Notes: generated from the letters alone by a model not told the origin. Positions 8,440 through 16,428 are shown, counted from the first letter of the stretch. The stretch is 23,489 bases of DNA from Sulfurimonadaceae bacterium (GCA_028685945.1 JAQUCZ010000003.1:5097-28585), one strand, 5' to 3'. Program-made: numbers and translations.

Positions 8440-10283
8440 GGGAAAAAAGAAGCGGCAAACTTCTCGAAATCCTCTTTTCCAAGAGGTTTTGAAAAATAGT
8501 ATCCCTGCAATACGTCGCACTCGTTTTCCAAAAGAAAATCTCTTTGAAAATTCTCCTCTACACCCTCGGCAACCGTTTTAAGTTTCAGGTTTTTTGCAAT
8601 ACTGATGATCGTTTTTACGATATTGCTTTGTTTCGTATTCGCGATCTCGCCGATAAACGATTTGTCGATTTTAAGCTCGTAGAGGGGGATTTGGCGCAGA
8701 TAACTCAGCGACGAATATCCCGTTCCGAAATCGTCCATAGAAAAGCGGATGCCGTAGCTTTTGAGCACTTCCATATTTTTGCGCAATCTGTTCATATCTT
8801 CCGACACGCTCGTCTCGGTCATCTCGAAAATCACTTTTTTAGCCAGTCTCTCGTCGAGATGTTTTTCTATCAGATATTTCACGTCGTCGATAAATTTGGA
8901 ATGAAAAAGCTGGCGCATGCTGACGTTGATCGAAAACTGCTCCAGATCGATCCCCTTTGCATCCCAATCTCGCAACGTCTTAAACGCCTCTTCCAAAACG
9001 TAGTACCCAAGTTCTATTATCATCCCCGTCTGTTCGCAAACGCCTATAAACTCGTCGGGAGCTATAAATCCGAGCTTTTGCGACTTCCATCGAACGAGCA
9101 CTTCACACCCCATCACGCGGCATTCACGACTCATTTGGGGCTGGTAGTGTAAATATATTTCGTTGTTTCGGATCGCAAAATGCAACAGCCTCTCAATATC
9201 GAGTCTGCGCTCTATCCGACGGGAGAGTGCATCGTTAAAGAGCATTACGCCGTCACGCCCCTTTGATTTTGCCTCGTACATTGCTATGTCGGCTTCTTTG
9301 ATGAAAGTATTGATATGAACGTTGGGATTGTCGATAAGGCTCACGCCGATACTCGCGCTGATATACATGCTATGTTCGTCCAAAAGGTAACTCTCTTTAA
9401 TCACCTCGATAAGCTCCTCCGCAAACGCGGTCGCCTCTTTTGCACACTGAAGTGTCGATTCACATCCCGAACTCACCACACAAAACTCGTCTCCGCCGAT
9501 ACGAAACGCCGTATTACGAAACCTCTTGGAGTAAAGGTCTATCCTTTTTGCTACTTCGCACAGCAACATATCGCCGACATCATGCCCGAGAGTGTCGTTG
9601 ATGGTTTTAAAATGATCAAGATCGATCAGCAATATATAAAACTTTTTTCTAAAGTTTTTTTCGTGTTTGAGTTGTTCCTGGAGATGCTCTATCAAACAGC
9701 GGCGATTGCCCAGCGAGGTGAGATGGTCGTGATACGCCTGATACTCGTTTTTTAAAAGAAACTTGTTCATATTGTTTGAGGAGTACAAAATCACGTAAAA
9801 CAAAACAACCGAAAAAAAGGCAAGAAGATAGGAAAAATATTCTCCGACGGCAATAAAATACAGCACCAAAGGGATCATAAGGCTCAGCACCGTCACACGC
9901 GCCAAAACCTTTTGGGATGCCAGAAGCGTCGCCGCTACCACCGAAGTGCCGATCTGCGTTGCGATGGCTATGTAGTGCAGTTGTATATTCTCTTTAAACA
10001 CATAGATAATAAAGATCAGATTCCACAAAGAGAAGAAAAAATAAAAAAAGATATTGGTCTGCTTCGCCCATGCCTCTTTTTGAGAAACGCTGAAACTTCT
10101 ATCTCGATATTGTACGTAAAGTCTGTACCCCCATAAGGAGGTAAGCAGCACCGCCGCAAACCAAAGCAATTCATAATTGATGCCATCGTACAACCGACCC
10201 ATCAAAATGTATCCCGGAGCGGTTATCAATGAGAGCACAATCAGAACAAGAATCTGCTTGTGCATAAAATTATGAAAATGCAT
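8427..10283 (-). CDS. Membrane-bound GGDEF-EAL protein (c-di-GMP turnover)
   Basis: The protein has about 618 residues. The N-terminal half has roughly six hydrophobic segments without a clear periplasmic domain. A GGDEF domain follows, with intact RIGGDEF; its product-inhibition site is degenerate (RFRN in place of RxxD). The EAL domain has EVLVRW at the signature, keeping the catalytic glutamate, together with INVSMRQL, FEMTETSV, DDFGTGYSS, KIDKSFI, AEGVEE and LQGYYFSKP, so phosphodiesterase activity looks possible. Start choice is uncertain: the ATG at 10283 is preferred, but GTG codons at 10301 and 10295 have better purine-rich stretches (AAAAGGG) upstream. It is convergent with the pglB-like gene, and its last codons lie inside the shared hairpin. 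The region from its start to the tRNA genes (10284-10515) is AT-rich with no gene I can support; it probably holds the promoter. Confidence 0.88.
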   Translation of the reverse strand: MHFHNFMHKQILVLIVLSLITAPGYILMGRLYDGINYELLWFAAVLLTSLWGYRLYVQYRDRSFSVSQKEAWAKQTNIFFYFFFSLWNLIFIIYVFKENIQLHYIAIATQIGTSVVAATLLASQKVLARVTVLSLMIPLVLYFIAVGEYFSYLLAFFSVVLFYVILYSSNNMNKFLLKNEYQAYHDHLTSLGNRRCLIEHLQEQLKHEKNFRKKFYILLIDLDHFKTINDTLGHDVGDMLLCEVAKRIDLYSKRFRNTAFRIGGDEFCVVSSGCESTLQCAKEATAFAEELIEVIKESYLLDEHSMYISASIGVSLIDNPNVHINTFIKEADIAMYEAKSKGRDGVMLFNDALSRRIERRLDIERLLHFAIRNNEIYLHYQPQMSRECRVMGCEVLVRWKSQKLGFIAPDEFIGVCEQTGMIIELGYYVLEEAFKTLRDWDAKGIDLEQFSINVSMRQLFHSKFIDDVKYLIEKHLDERLAKKVIFEMTETSVSEDMNRLRKNMEVLKSYGIRFSMDDFGTGYSSLSYLRQIPLYELKIDKSFIGEIANTKQSNIVKTIISIAKNLKLKTVAEGVEENFQRDFLLENECDVLQGYYFSKPLGKEDFEKFAASFFPHAK

Positions 10284-10515
10284 CTTTTGAAACACATCCA
10301 CCCCTTTTGCCCTTTTATACAAAATAAAAAATAAAATTCGATCCGACCACAACGGTTACGACCGACGTAAATTTTTGAAAAAGAGAAACGATTATATCCG
10401 TTAAAGGCTAAAATGAGATTAAAATAAAAAAGACATGTTGCATAAAGCAAATTAAAAAACTACAAAAAAAGAATAAAATTTGAAATTATCAAGAAAGAAG
10501 GAGTTTGATGAAAAG

Positions 10516-10590
10516 TGGCTCCGAATACTGGATTCGAACCAGTGGCCAAGTGATTAACAGTCACCTACTCTACCGCTGAGCTAATTCGGA
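10516..10590 (-). tRNA. tRNA-Asn (anticodon GTT)
   Basis: The minus strand folds as a complete tRNA. The acceptor stem is TCCGAAT/ATTCGGA, the D-arm contains TAGCTCAGCGGTAGAG, the anticodon loop CTGTTAA has GTT, and the T-arm contains GGTTCGAATCC. The discriminator is G and CCA is encoded (10516-10518 on the plus strand). It lies 17 bases downstream of the tRNA-Met gene on the same strand, so both are probably on one transcript. Confidence 0.96.
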
Positions 10591-10607
10591 ACATTTTGAA
10601 GTATAAA

Positions 10608-10684
10608 TGGTGTCAGAGGGGGGACTTGAACCCCCGACCCCCGGCTTATGAGACCAGTGCTCTAACCAGCTGAGCTACCCTGAC
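10608..10684 (-). tRNA. tRNA-Met (anticodon CAT, elongator type)
   Basis: The minus strand folds as a tRNA of 77 bases with encoded CCA. The acceptor stem is GTCAGGG paired to CTCTGAC with one G-T wobble, the anticodon loop CTCATAA has CAT, and the T-arm contains GGTTCAAGTCC. The first acceptor pair is G-C, unlike typical initiator tRNA. A CAT anticodon also occurs in the modified tRNA-Ile that reads AUA; elongator methionine is the likelier reading but is not proven by sequence alone. Confidence 0.93.
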
Positions 10685-10703
10685 ATCTATTTAAGAGGGT
10701 GGA

Positions 10704-10709
10704 ATTATA
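10704..10709 (-). promoter_or_regulatory. -10 box of the tRNA-Met/tRNA-Asn transcript
   Basis: Read on the minus strand there is a perfect TATAAT about 20 bases upstream of the tRNA-Met 5' end. No clear -35 match is seen at 16-18 bases. It is the only good -10 candidate before the tRNA pair. Confidence 0.45.
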
Positions 10710-10891
10710 TAGAGACAAAGCTTTAATTTTCCTTTGATGAAAGCCAAAAACTCAAGTTCTGCTGTCTCGGTCGAAGAAAAAAGAGACGAGGGGGTTGTAT
10801 CGGTACAATTTTCTTTTTTATTCTGTGTAAATAACAAAATATATTGCTAAAATATTGGTTTGAAATTTACTTAAACGATACGGAGTATAGT

Positions 10892-11047
10892 ATGTCTACT
10901 TTTAATTATGACGACGACATAGATTTAGACGAGGAAACCCAAGAGGAAGAAGAGGATTTCTACGACGAATACGAAGATGAAGAGGACCTCGACGAAGACG
11001 AATATTATGAAATAGACGACGAAGAGGAAGATTCTTTCTGCGACTAA
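10892..11047 (+). CDS. Very acidic 51-residue protein of unknown function
   Basis: I do not recognise the family. The ATG at 10892 is preceded by CGGAG at a six-base spacing, and an extended -10 candidate TGCTAAAAT lies at 10845-10853, so it looks like a real, independently transcribed gene. Of 51 residues I count 31 Asp or Glu, with no Lys or Arg, several Tyr, and a C-terminal SFCD with one cysteine. It has no signal peptide or membrane segment. Such composition suggests a disordered polyanion: a nucleic-acid mimic, a metal buffer or a chaperone-like factor are all possible and none is shown. A good terminator hairpin follows 11 bases after the stop. Its neighbours are the tRNA pair (divergent) and groESL (downstream, same strand, with its own promoter). 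Confidence 0.75.
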   Translation: MSTFNYDDDIDLDEETQEEEEDFYDEYEDEEDLDEDEYYEIDDEEEDSFCD

Positions 11048-11058
11048 TCTTTCTGACC

Positions 11059-11091
11059 GAGTTCTTTGGCATGTGCTAAAGAACTCTTTTT
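11059..11091 (+). terminator. Intrinsic terminator after the acidic protein gene
   Basis: GAGTTCTTT (11059-11067) pairs with AAAGAACTC (11078-11086), a perfect 9-bp stem around a 10-base loop, followed by five T. The word TTGGCATGT runs across the end of the stem and the loop. This is the best classical rho-independent terminator in the window. Confidence 0.8.
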
Positions 11092-11223
11092 CCACTCCAT
11101 TCTTAACATACCGCTTTTTTCAACTCTATTATTATCTACATGCCAAACTCCCTTTTGTACCGCCACCGCAATGTTCTAGTGTCTTATATTATCAACCAAT
11201 CTCTCTACATTAACTCACTATAG

Positions 11224-11248
11224 TTTAGTCACTAAGACTAAAAGTCTT
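11224..11248. promoter_or_regulatory. Overlapping palindromes upstream of groESL (candidate operator)
   Basis: TTTAGTC-N5-GACTAAA (11224-11242) and AAGACT-AAA-AGTCTT (11234-11248) are perfect and share bases, and the second overlaps the -35 box. The arrangement suits repressor control of the chaperonin operon. It matches neither the CIRCE element (TTAGCACTC-N9-GAGTGCTAA) nor the HspR HAIR consensus as I know them. Confidence 0.5.
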
Positions 11249-11275
11249 GACTTTGTTACCGTTTTAGAGTATATT
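11247..11275 (+). promoter_or_regulatory. Sigma70-type promoter of groES-groEL
   Basis: TTGACT at 11247-11252 and TATATT at 11270-11275 are separated by exactly 17 bases. The expected start of transcription is near 11282, leaving a leader of about 30 bases before groES. This is the clearest two-box promoter in the window. Confidence 0.75.
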
Positions 11276-11310
11276 TTCAGTCCAATTTATCAATTTTAAG
11301 GAGATATTTT

Positions 11311-11571
11311 ATGAACTTTAAACCACTGGGAAAAAGAGTTCTAGTCAAGAGACTCGAAGAGGAAAATATGACTAGCTCGGGTATCATTATCCCCGATAAC
11401 GCAAAAGAGAAACCTTCCAAAGGGGAAGTGGTCGCCGTTAGCAGCGAAGTAACGGAACTCTCATGCGGGAACACCGTAGTTTTCGGTAAATACTCGGGGA
11501 ACGAGATTTCTTTAGATGGCGTGAAGTATCTGGTTATGGATACGGATGATATTTTCGGAATAATTGGTTAA
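11311..11571 (+). CDS. groES: Co-chaperonin GroES (Hsp10)
   Basis: GroES forms the heptameric lid of the GroEL chamber in the cytoplasm. The protein has 86 residues, slightly shorter than the usual 95-97 and lacking the histidine-rich tail of Helicobacter pylori GroES. It opens with MNFKPLGKRVLVKRLEEE, followed by the mobile loop around TSSGIIIPDNAKEKP whose GIII contacts GroEL, then GEVVAV and the C-terminal YLVMDTDDIFGII. AAGGAG lies seven bases before the ATG. It is the first gene of the operon, with groEL 11 bases on. Confidence 0.97.
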   Translation: MNFKPLGKRVLVKRLEEENMTSSGIIIPDNAKEKPSKGEVVAVSSEVTELSCGNTVVFGKYSGNEISLDGVKYLVMDTDDIFGIIG

Positions 11572-11582
11572 GGAGAGAAACG

Positions 11583-13214
11583 ATGGCAAAAGAGATTATT
11601 TTTTCGGATAACGCAAGAAACGCTTTAGCTCGCGGTGTTGCACAGCTTACGGACGCGGTAAAAGTCACTATGGGACCGCGCGGTCGCAACGTACTCATTC
11701 AAAAAAGCTACGGAAGCCCGATCATCACCAAAGACGGCGTAACGGTTGCAAAAGAGATCGAGCTTAAAGACAAACTCGAAGATATGGGCGCACAACTTGT
11801 AAAACAAGTCGCTTCCAACACGGCAGACGAGGCGGGTGACGGTACGACGACGGCTACGGTTTTGGCAAATGCCATCTTCTCCGAAGGTCTTAGAAACATC
11901 ACAGCAGGTGCAAACCCCGTCGAAGTAAAACGCGGTATGGACAAGGCATGTGAAGCTATTTTGGCAAACCTTAAAGCTTCCGCAAAACTTATCAAAGACA
12001 AAAAAGAGATCGCTCAGGTTGCGACTATCTCTGCGAATTCCGATACTGCTATCGGCGATATGATCGCAGAAGCTATGGAGCGCGTAGGGCAAGACGGCGT
12101 TATCACCGTTGAAGAAGCAAAAGGGATCTCCGATGAACTTGACGTAGTAGAGGGTATGCAGTTTGATCGCGGTTATCTAAGCCCGTATTTCATCACGAAT
12201 ACCGAGAAAATGATTGCCGAGATCGAGCATCCGTGGATTTTACTCGTCGATAGCAAAATCTCTAGCTTAAAAGATATGCTCCCCGTATTGGAGCAGGTGC
12301 AAAAAACATCCCGCCCGCTTCTTATTATTGCAGAAGACGTAGAGGGTGAAGCGCTTTCGACTTTGGTCGTAAACAAACTTCGCGGTATCTTAAATATTTC
12401 TGCGGTAAAAGCTCCGGGATTCGGCGACAGAAGAAAAGCGATGCTTCAAGATATCGCAATTCTCACAGGCGGAACGGTGATAGCAGAAGAGACGGGACAC
12501 ACGCTCAGCGGTGCAACCCTTGATATGCTCGGACAAGCTTCACGCGTCGTAATCGACAAAGATAACACCGTTATCGTAAACGGTGCAGGCAAAGAGGAAG
12601 CGGTTAAAGCGAGAATCTCCGAGATCAAAGTACAAATCGATGCAACAAGCAGCGAGTACGACAAAGAAAAACTCCAAGAGCGTCTTGCCAAACTCAGCGG
12701 CGGCGTAGCGGTTATCAAAGTGGGTGCCGCAACAGAAACCGAGATGAAAGAGAAAAAAGACCGCGTCGACGATGCGCTTAGTGCAACAAAAGCGGCTGTT
12801 GAAGAGGGTATCGTTATCGGCGGCGGAGCGGCTTTAGTGCGCGCTGCGGCAAAAGTAAAACTCGACCTTACGGGCGATCAAAAAATCGGTTGCGAGATTA
12901 TCTTGCGTGCGGTTAAAGCGCCGATGAAACAGATCGCGGCAAACGCAGGCTACGACACGGGCGTCGTCGTGAATGCCGTAGAGAGTGCAACCAACGAAAA
13001 TATCGGTTTCAACGCCGCTACGGGTGAGTATGTCGATATGTTCGAAGCGGGTATCATCGACCCGTTTAAAGTGGAGCGTGTTGCCTTAACAAACGCAACT
13101 TCGGTTGCAAGCCTCCTTTTAACGACGGAAGCTGCCGTGTTTGAACTCCCTAAAAAAGAGGATGATCTCACAGCAGGTATGCCGCCGCAAATGGGTATGC
13201 CGGGGATGTATTAA
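11583..13214 (+). CDS. groEL: Chaperonin GroEL (Hsp60)
   Basis: GroEL is the ATP-driven folding chamber of the cytoplasm. The protein is 543 residues, full length. Visible landmarks are the ATP-binding VTMGPRGRNV and DGVTVAKEIE, the catalytic-loop DEAGDGTTTATVLA with its conserved aspartates, the apical domain from about residue 190, and the nucleotide-binding GGGAALVRAA. The C-terminal tail is methionine- and glycine-rich (GMPPQMGMPGMY). AAGGAGAG precedes the ATG. The operon ends with a GC-rich hairpin at 13236-13252. The gene contains no exact TGGCATG word, in contrast with pepN. Confidence 0.98.
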   Translation: MAKEIIFSDNARNALARGVAQLTDAVKVTMGPRGRNVLIQKSYGSPIITKDGVTVAKEIELKDKLEDMGAQLVKQVASNTADEAGDGTTTATVLANAIFSEGLRNITAGANPVEVKRGMDKACEAILANLKASAKLIKDKKEIAQVATISANSDTAIGDMIAEAMERVGQDGVITVEEAKGISDELDVVEGMQFDRGYLSPYFITNTEKMIAEIEHPWILLVDSKISSLKDMLPVLEQVQKTSRPLLIIAEDVEGEALSTLVVNKLRGILNISAVKAPGFGDRRKAMLQDIAILTGGTVIAEETGHTLSGATLDMLGQASRVVIDKDNTVIVNGAGKEEAVKARISEIKVQIDATSSEYDKEKLQERLAKLSGGVAVIKVGAATETEMKEKKDRVDDALSATKAAVEEGIVIGGGAALVRAAAKVKLDLTGDQKIGCEIILRAVKAPMKQIAANAGYDTGVVVNAVESATNENIGFNAATGEYVDMFEAGIIDPFKVERVALTNATSVASLLLTTEAAVFELPKKEDDLTAGMPPQMGMPGMY

Positions 13215-13235
13215 TCATTCCCACTTTCCTCTGAA

Positions 13236-13252
13236 ACCCCCATTATGGGGGT
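13236..13252 (+). terminator. Hairpin terminator after groEL
   Basis: ACCCCC and GGGGGT pair around ATTAT, giving a short strong stem 21 bases after the groEL stop. The downstream tract (CTTCCTT) is only partly T-rich. Confidence 0.65.
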
Positions 13253-13338
13253 CTTCCTTGACTCTCAATTTTAGCAACCTAGTCTTAAGCACATATATCC
13301 CCAAAGATTTTCAATTTTGTGATTGTCACTTAATTTGA

Positions 13339-13344
13339 TATAAT
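13339..13344 (+). promoter_or_regulatory. -10 box for the toxin-antitoxin operon
   Basis: A perfect TATAAT lies 28 bases upstream of the antitoxin ATG, after the groEL terminator. A poor -35 (TTTGTG) occurs 17 bases before it. No obvious operator palindrome is seen. Confidence 0.45.
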
Positions 13345-13372
13345 CAGTCAAATATTACAACGGTGGTGATCT

Positions 13373-13582
13373 ATGACTATGATTATGGATATAAAAGAGC
13401 AATATATGAAAAAGTTTGAAGAATTTTTAAAGTCTTTACCGTCTGATGCAATCACAATAAGAAATTCATTAGACGAAGAGATTACAAAAAGGGTTGATGA
13501 GTACAAAAACGGTAGCGCTCGGTCTGTACCTTTTAATCAAAACTTATCGTCTGTAAGAGAGAAGTTAGTGGCTCAAATATGA
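13373..13582 (+). CDS. Putative antitoxin of a type II toxin-antitoxin pair
   Basis: This is a 69-residue protein preceded by GGTGG and overlapping the toxin gene by four bases (ATGA), the usual antitoxin-first order. It is mostly helical and charged. I do not recognise a clear DNA-binding fold, so the call rests on size, position and the toxin partner. ATG codons at residues 3 and 5 are alternative starts. The codons are more AT-rich than those of groEL and the adjacent cyclase, suggesting acquisition from elsewhere. It would be expected to neutralise the toxin and perhaps repress the operon. Confidence 0.7.
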   Translation: MTMIMDIKEQYMKKFEEFLKSLPSDAITIRNSLDEEITKRVDEYKNGSARSVPFNQNLSSVREKLVAQI

Positions 13583-13860
13583 CTTTAGAAAAGTCTCCCA
13601 GATTTGATAGTGAGTTAGAAGCTATCGTCGATTTTATAGCTAAAGACTCTCCAAACAGAGCGTTACATTTTTTTGATGAGATAATCTCAAAAATAAATCA
13701 AATACCATCCAATCCATACATTCACAAAAAAAGAAAATTTTTAGATGATGAAAATATTAGAGAGATGATTTTCAAAGGATATACAATTCCCTTTTTGATT
13801 GATACTAAAAATGGAAAAATAGTTGTGTTAGGAATTTTTAACCAAAATTTGTGGGAGTAA
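13579..13860 (+). CDS. RelE/ParE-family toxin
   Basis: This 93-residue protein has the RelE/ParE pattern: SPRFDSELEAIVDFIAKDS at the N-terminus, two helices ending DEIISKINQIP, then strands with KKRKFLDDENIREMIFKGYTIPFLID and a terminal VVLGIFNQN. ParE members poison gyrase and RelE members cleave mRNA on the ribosome; sequence inspection does not decide which applies here. It is translationally coupled to the antitoxin. The pair stands alone between groEL and the diguanylate cyclase and is AT-rich, consistent with horizontal acquisition. Confidence 0.8.
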   Translation: MTLEKSPRFDSELEAIVDFIAKDSPNRALHFFDEIISKINQIPSNPYIHKKRKFLDDENIREMIFKGYTIPFLIDTKNGKIVVLGIFNQNLWE

Positions 13861-13912
13861 TACACTGACACTTTATCATTGGTATGAGTGATATAGTTTT
13901 AATCCCTTTGCA

Positions 13913-13930
13913 AACCGTTCTCTAGCGGTT
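13913..13930 (+). terminator. Weak hairpin after the toxin gene
   Basis: AACCG and CGGTT pair around an 8-base loop (a G-T wobble can extend the stem), followed by CGTTTTCTTC and a long pyrimidine-rich stretch. It is plausible as a terminator but weak. The rest of 13861-14109 is AT-rich with no gene I can support; TACAAT at 14078-14083 may be the -10 for the next gene. Confidence 0.4.
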
Positions 13931-14109
13931 CGTTTTCTTCTTACTCCCCTTTTTTTTCCTGTTTTTTGTTTTTTCTTTTTCTAGTTTTTTTATCCGTATA
14001 CTTTTTTCTATCACAAAAAAATTGTTAATAAATATTTTTATTGCAATTAAAAATAATACTATTAAGTTTAAAAACGTTACAATTGCGAAAAAATTTCAAG
14101 GGACGGATC

Positions 14110-15780
14110 ATGCGCACCACAAAGTTTAAACTCAACCATATCGTGACGGTTTCGTTCTTTGCGCTTTTGCTGAGCGTTGTTGCGGGGCTTTTTGTCCAGT
14201 ATTCCCATGCCAAGAATATGATCGGCGAAAACTATAAAAACAAATATTACGGCATCACCCTCCAAGTGGGAGAAAATTTCCGTCTTTTGTTTGACAAAGC
14301 ACAGTTTGATTTTCGCCGCGCCCGACATGCCAACATAGATAAACTCCAAGAACTCTACGATATCTACGCCAAAACCAAAAACGATTTCGATATTGCAAAA
14401 ACCACTGCTTTGCTTAACAAAGAAGCGGTATTTGGAGAGTATAAAATCACGCTGATAGAGAAAAATGCCCTCATAGAAGATACGACATACAAAAAAGCGG
14501 TCGAGGATCTTTTTAACAAAAAAACATTGATCGACATCTCCGAACCTATGGTTGAGAGCACCTCTATGAATATACGCCGCTATCTGATGCGCCTTAGCGA
14601 TGACGGTACGAAAGTTTTGCAGCTTGAATTTATGCTCGATTTCTCCAAAATTCTCCGCGAAGCTTACCGAACCCTCCCCTTGGAGATGCAAATGCTCCGT
14701 TTTTACCTCGTCAACGAATACTCGGTCAAAAAAATAGATTTTCGCGACGAAGCCTCGGAGATTCCGACGGTACAAAAAAGCTGGAAAGATACGCAGGAGG
14801 TTTTACGCTCCATCAACGAGCAACTAAAAGACCCCAACATACAAAAGGTGCTCCAAAAAGACACGCTGCGCGAGAATATCAACTTTACCGCCGAAGTCTC
14901 CGCTATCTTCAAAAAAAACGGCAATACCCTCTCTTTTGTCGATGAGGAGCAACGCCAAATCGTTTTTTATACCATGGCAAACAGACTTTGCAGCCAAATC
15001 AGCCAAACACAGCTGATTATCCACACCGCGTTTAGTCTCAACCCGCTTGCCAACGATGAGGAAAAAAGTTTTACCACCTTTTTAGCGACCTCTTTTGCGG
15101 TGGTTTGTATCCTTCTGGCTTTGTATCTTCTTATCGTATTTAATATTTCGCGCAAAATGGAAAAGATCATCCGTACCTTAAACAACAACGAAATAATCAA
15201 AGAGGAGAACATCATCGTCCACGAGATCGAGGAGCTCAAAAAAACATACAACGACCTCCATAGCGACCTCAACAACCAGATACAGCTGGGCAAAAGTCTC
15301 ACCTACGTCGACGAACTCACCAAAGCAAAAAATACACGCGCCTACAAAGAGAAAGTAAAAGAGTTTCTCGCGTTTTATAAACGTCACGAGATCATCTTTT
15401 CGATGGCACTTTTGGATATCGACGATTTCAAGAAGATCAACGACACCTTCGGGCACAGAACGGGCGATTATGTTCTTATCGACATCACAAAACTTATCGA
15501 ATCCAACATCCGCGCCAACGACTTTCTTTTTCGCGTAGGAGGGGAAGAGTTTGTCCTCATCTTTGCCAAAACGCCGCTGGAAAATGCCAAAATTGCGGCA
15601 GAGAAGATACGTAAAATCGTCGAAACAAAACTCGCAACCATCGAAGATAAAAAGATCACCGTAAGCATGGGGCTTAGCGAATCGCGCATAAACGATACCG
15701 AAGAGACCCTCTACGAAAGGGTTGATATGCTATTATACGAATCTAAAAAAAGCGGTAAGAACAAGGTAACATCGGGATAG
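14110..15780 (+). CDS. Membrane diguanylate cyclase with periplasmic sensor
   Basis: The 556-residue protein makes the second messenger c-di-GMP. An N-terminal membrane segment (about 12-32) is followed by a periplasmic, mostly helical sensor region of roughly 300 residues, a second membrane segment (about 323-346), a short coiled linker and a C-terminal GGDEF domain. The active site is GGEEF (477-481). The product-inhibition site RAND (468-471) has the canonical five-residue spacing, so feedback inhibition is expected. The start at 14110 follows AGGGACGG; an in-frame start further upstream lacks a binding site. It originally preceded the 189-residue membrane protein directly: its last 54 bases recur just before that gene, separated by an inserted segment. 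The sensor ligand is unknown. Confidence 0.92.
   Translation: MRTTKFKLNHIVTVSFFALLLSVVAGLFVQYSHAKNMIGENYKNKYYGITLQVGENFRLLFDKAQFDFRRARHANIDKLQELYDIYAKTKNDFDIAKTTALLNKEAVFGEYKITLIEKNALIEDTTYKKAVEDLFNKKTLIDISEPMVESTSMNIRRYLMRLSDDGTKVLQLEFMLDFSKILREAYRTLPLEMQMLRFYLVNEYSVKKIDFRDEASEIPTVQKSWKDTQEVLRSINEQLKDPNIQKVLQKDTLRENINFTAEVSAIFKKNGNTLSFVDEEQRQIVFYTMANRLCSQISQTQLIIHTAFSLNPLANDEEKSFTTFLATSFAVVCILLALYLLIVFNISRKMEKIIRTLNNNEIIKEENIIVHEIEELKKTYNDLHSDLNNQIQLGKSLTYVDELTKAKNTRAYKEKVKEFLAFYKRHEIIFSMALLDIDDFKKINDTFGHRTGDYVLIDITKLIESNIRANDFLFRVGGEEFVLIFAKTPLENAKIAAEKIRKIVETKLATIEDKKITVSMGLSESRINDTEETLYERVDMLLYESKKSGKNKVTSG
15726..15779 (+). repeat. 54-bp direct repeat, left copy
   Basis: These bases, the final coding stretch of the diguanylate cyclase, recur at 16717-16770 with one internal mismatch (G versus A in the GGTAAGAAC/GGTAAAAAC part). 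The offset is exactly 991 bases. Confidence 0.95.
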
Positions 15781-15785
15781 TGCGC

Positions 15786-15813
15786 TACATGCCATGAATT
15801 TTCTTGGCATGTA
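15786..15813. terminator. Hairpin of facing CATGCCA words after the cyclase
   Basis: TACATGCCA (15786-15794) pairs with TGGCATGTA (15805-15813) around a 10-base loop, starting six bases after the stop codon. There is no T-tract on the plus strand. Its arms are the dispersed word of this window. Confidence 0.55.
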
Positions 15814-15987
15814 ACCGTGCGAAAATGTCATCCTCACTCCAATGCTCTAACGCTCCAGCGCATATATCTCATTGCAAAGTTATATGTGTTCCCAACGAGA
15901 AAGAGCACAAACCTGTTTCTTCTTGTTTCTCTAATCATTAGTTGTAAATACATAAAAAATAAAAAGTATTAAGAAAACAAACATTAG

Positions 15988-16356
15988 CTACATAATGTTT
16001 AAATGAACTTTATCATTGTGTATATAGTCTAAGTATCTAATATTGGGTAAGTAAATATTTTTTTCAGGGATAGTGCTGTTCAAATAGTTAATGAGTTTTT
16101 CTACATCTTCTAAATCATCAACATTAATTTGAAACTTGAGTATGTTAGTCCTAATTACAATAAAAAGAGGATAACGAAACGCAGGAGATTGAAAAGATAC
16201 AATAGAAGACACTTTTCTTTGTTCAAATTCAATTTTAACAATATCTCTTAATAAGATTTTAATTGGTTTAGTTGGATCTAAATTTAATTCTATATATTTA
16301 TCCGTAATTTTTATTATTATATAGTTTGGATAATCTTTCTTATACGATAAATACAT
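15988..16356 (-). CDS. Hypothetical 122-residue protein inside the insertion
   Basis: I do not recognise this family. The protein starts MYLSYKKDYPNYIIIKITD at the ATG at 16356, with AAAGGA about 13 bases upstream. A longer frame to 16500 exists but runs through the TTCCCAACG palindrome and is unlikely to be coding. Alternating hydrophobic strands with a final helix (DLEDVEKLINYLNS) resemble a small beta-rich, PH-like fold; that is a guess from pattern only. No membrane segment or signal peptide is evident. Codon use is strongly AT-biased compared with the flanking cyclase and CorA genes, supporting foreign origin. It is antisense to the surrounding operon. Confidence 0.55.
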   Translation of the reverse strand: MYLSYKKDYPNYIIIKITDKYIELNLDPTKPIKILLRDIVKIEFEQRKVSSIVSFQSPAFRYPLFIVIRTNILKFQINVDDLEDVEKLINYLNSTIPEKNIYLPNIRYLDYIHNDKVHLNIM

Positions 16357-16428
16357 GTAAATATAACATCCTTTTATAATATAACGGTGACGCGGGTCAT
16401 TGACACACCAACGAAAAATTTTCCCTCG

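Noticed and set aside
8544..9152. Plus-strand open frame of 202 codons
   Set aside because: It is antisense to the EAL domain of the GGDEF-EAL gene and is not protein-like.
11161..11310. CIRCE or HAIR element upstream of groES
   Set aside because: Neither TTAGCACTC-N9-GAGTGCTAA nor a CTTGAGT-N7-ACTCAAG-like site is present; only other palindromes are seen.
14077..14775. Long minus-strand open frame of 232 codons
   Set aside because: It is antisense to the cyclase sensor region, with no ribosome binding site or recognisable motif.
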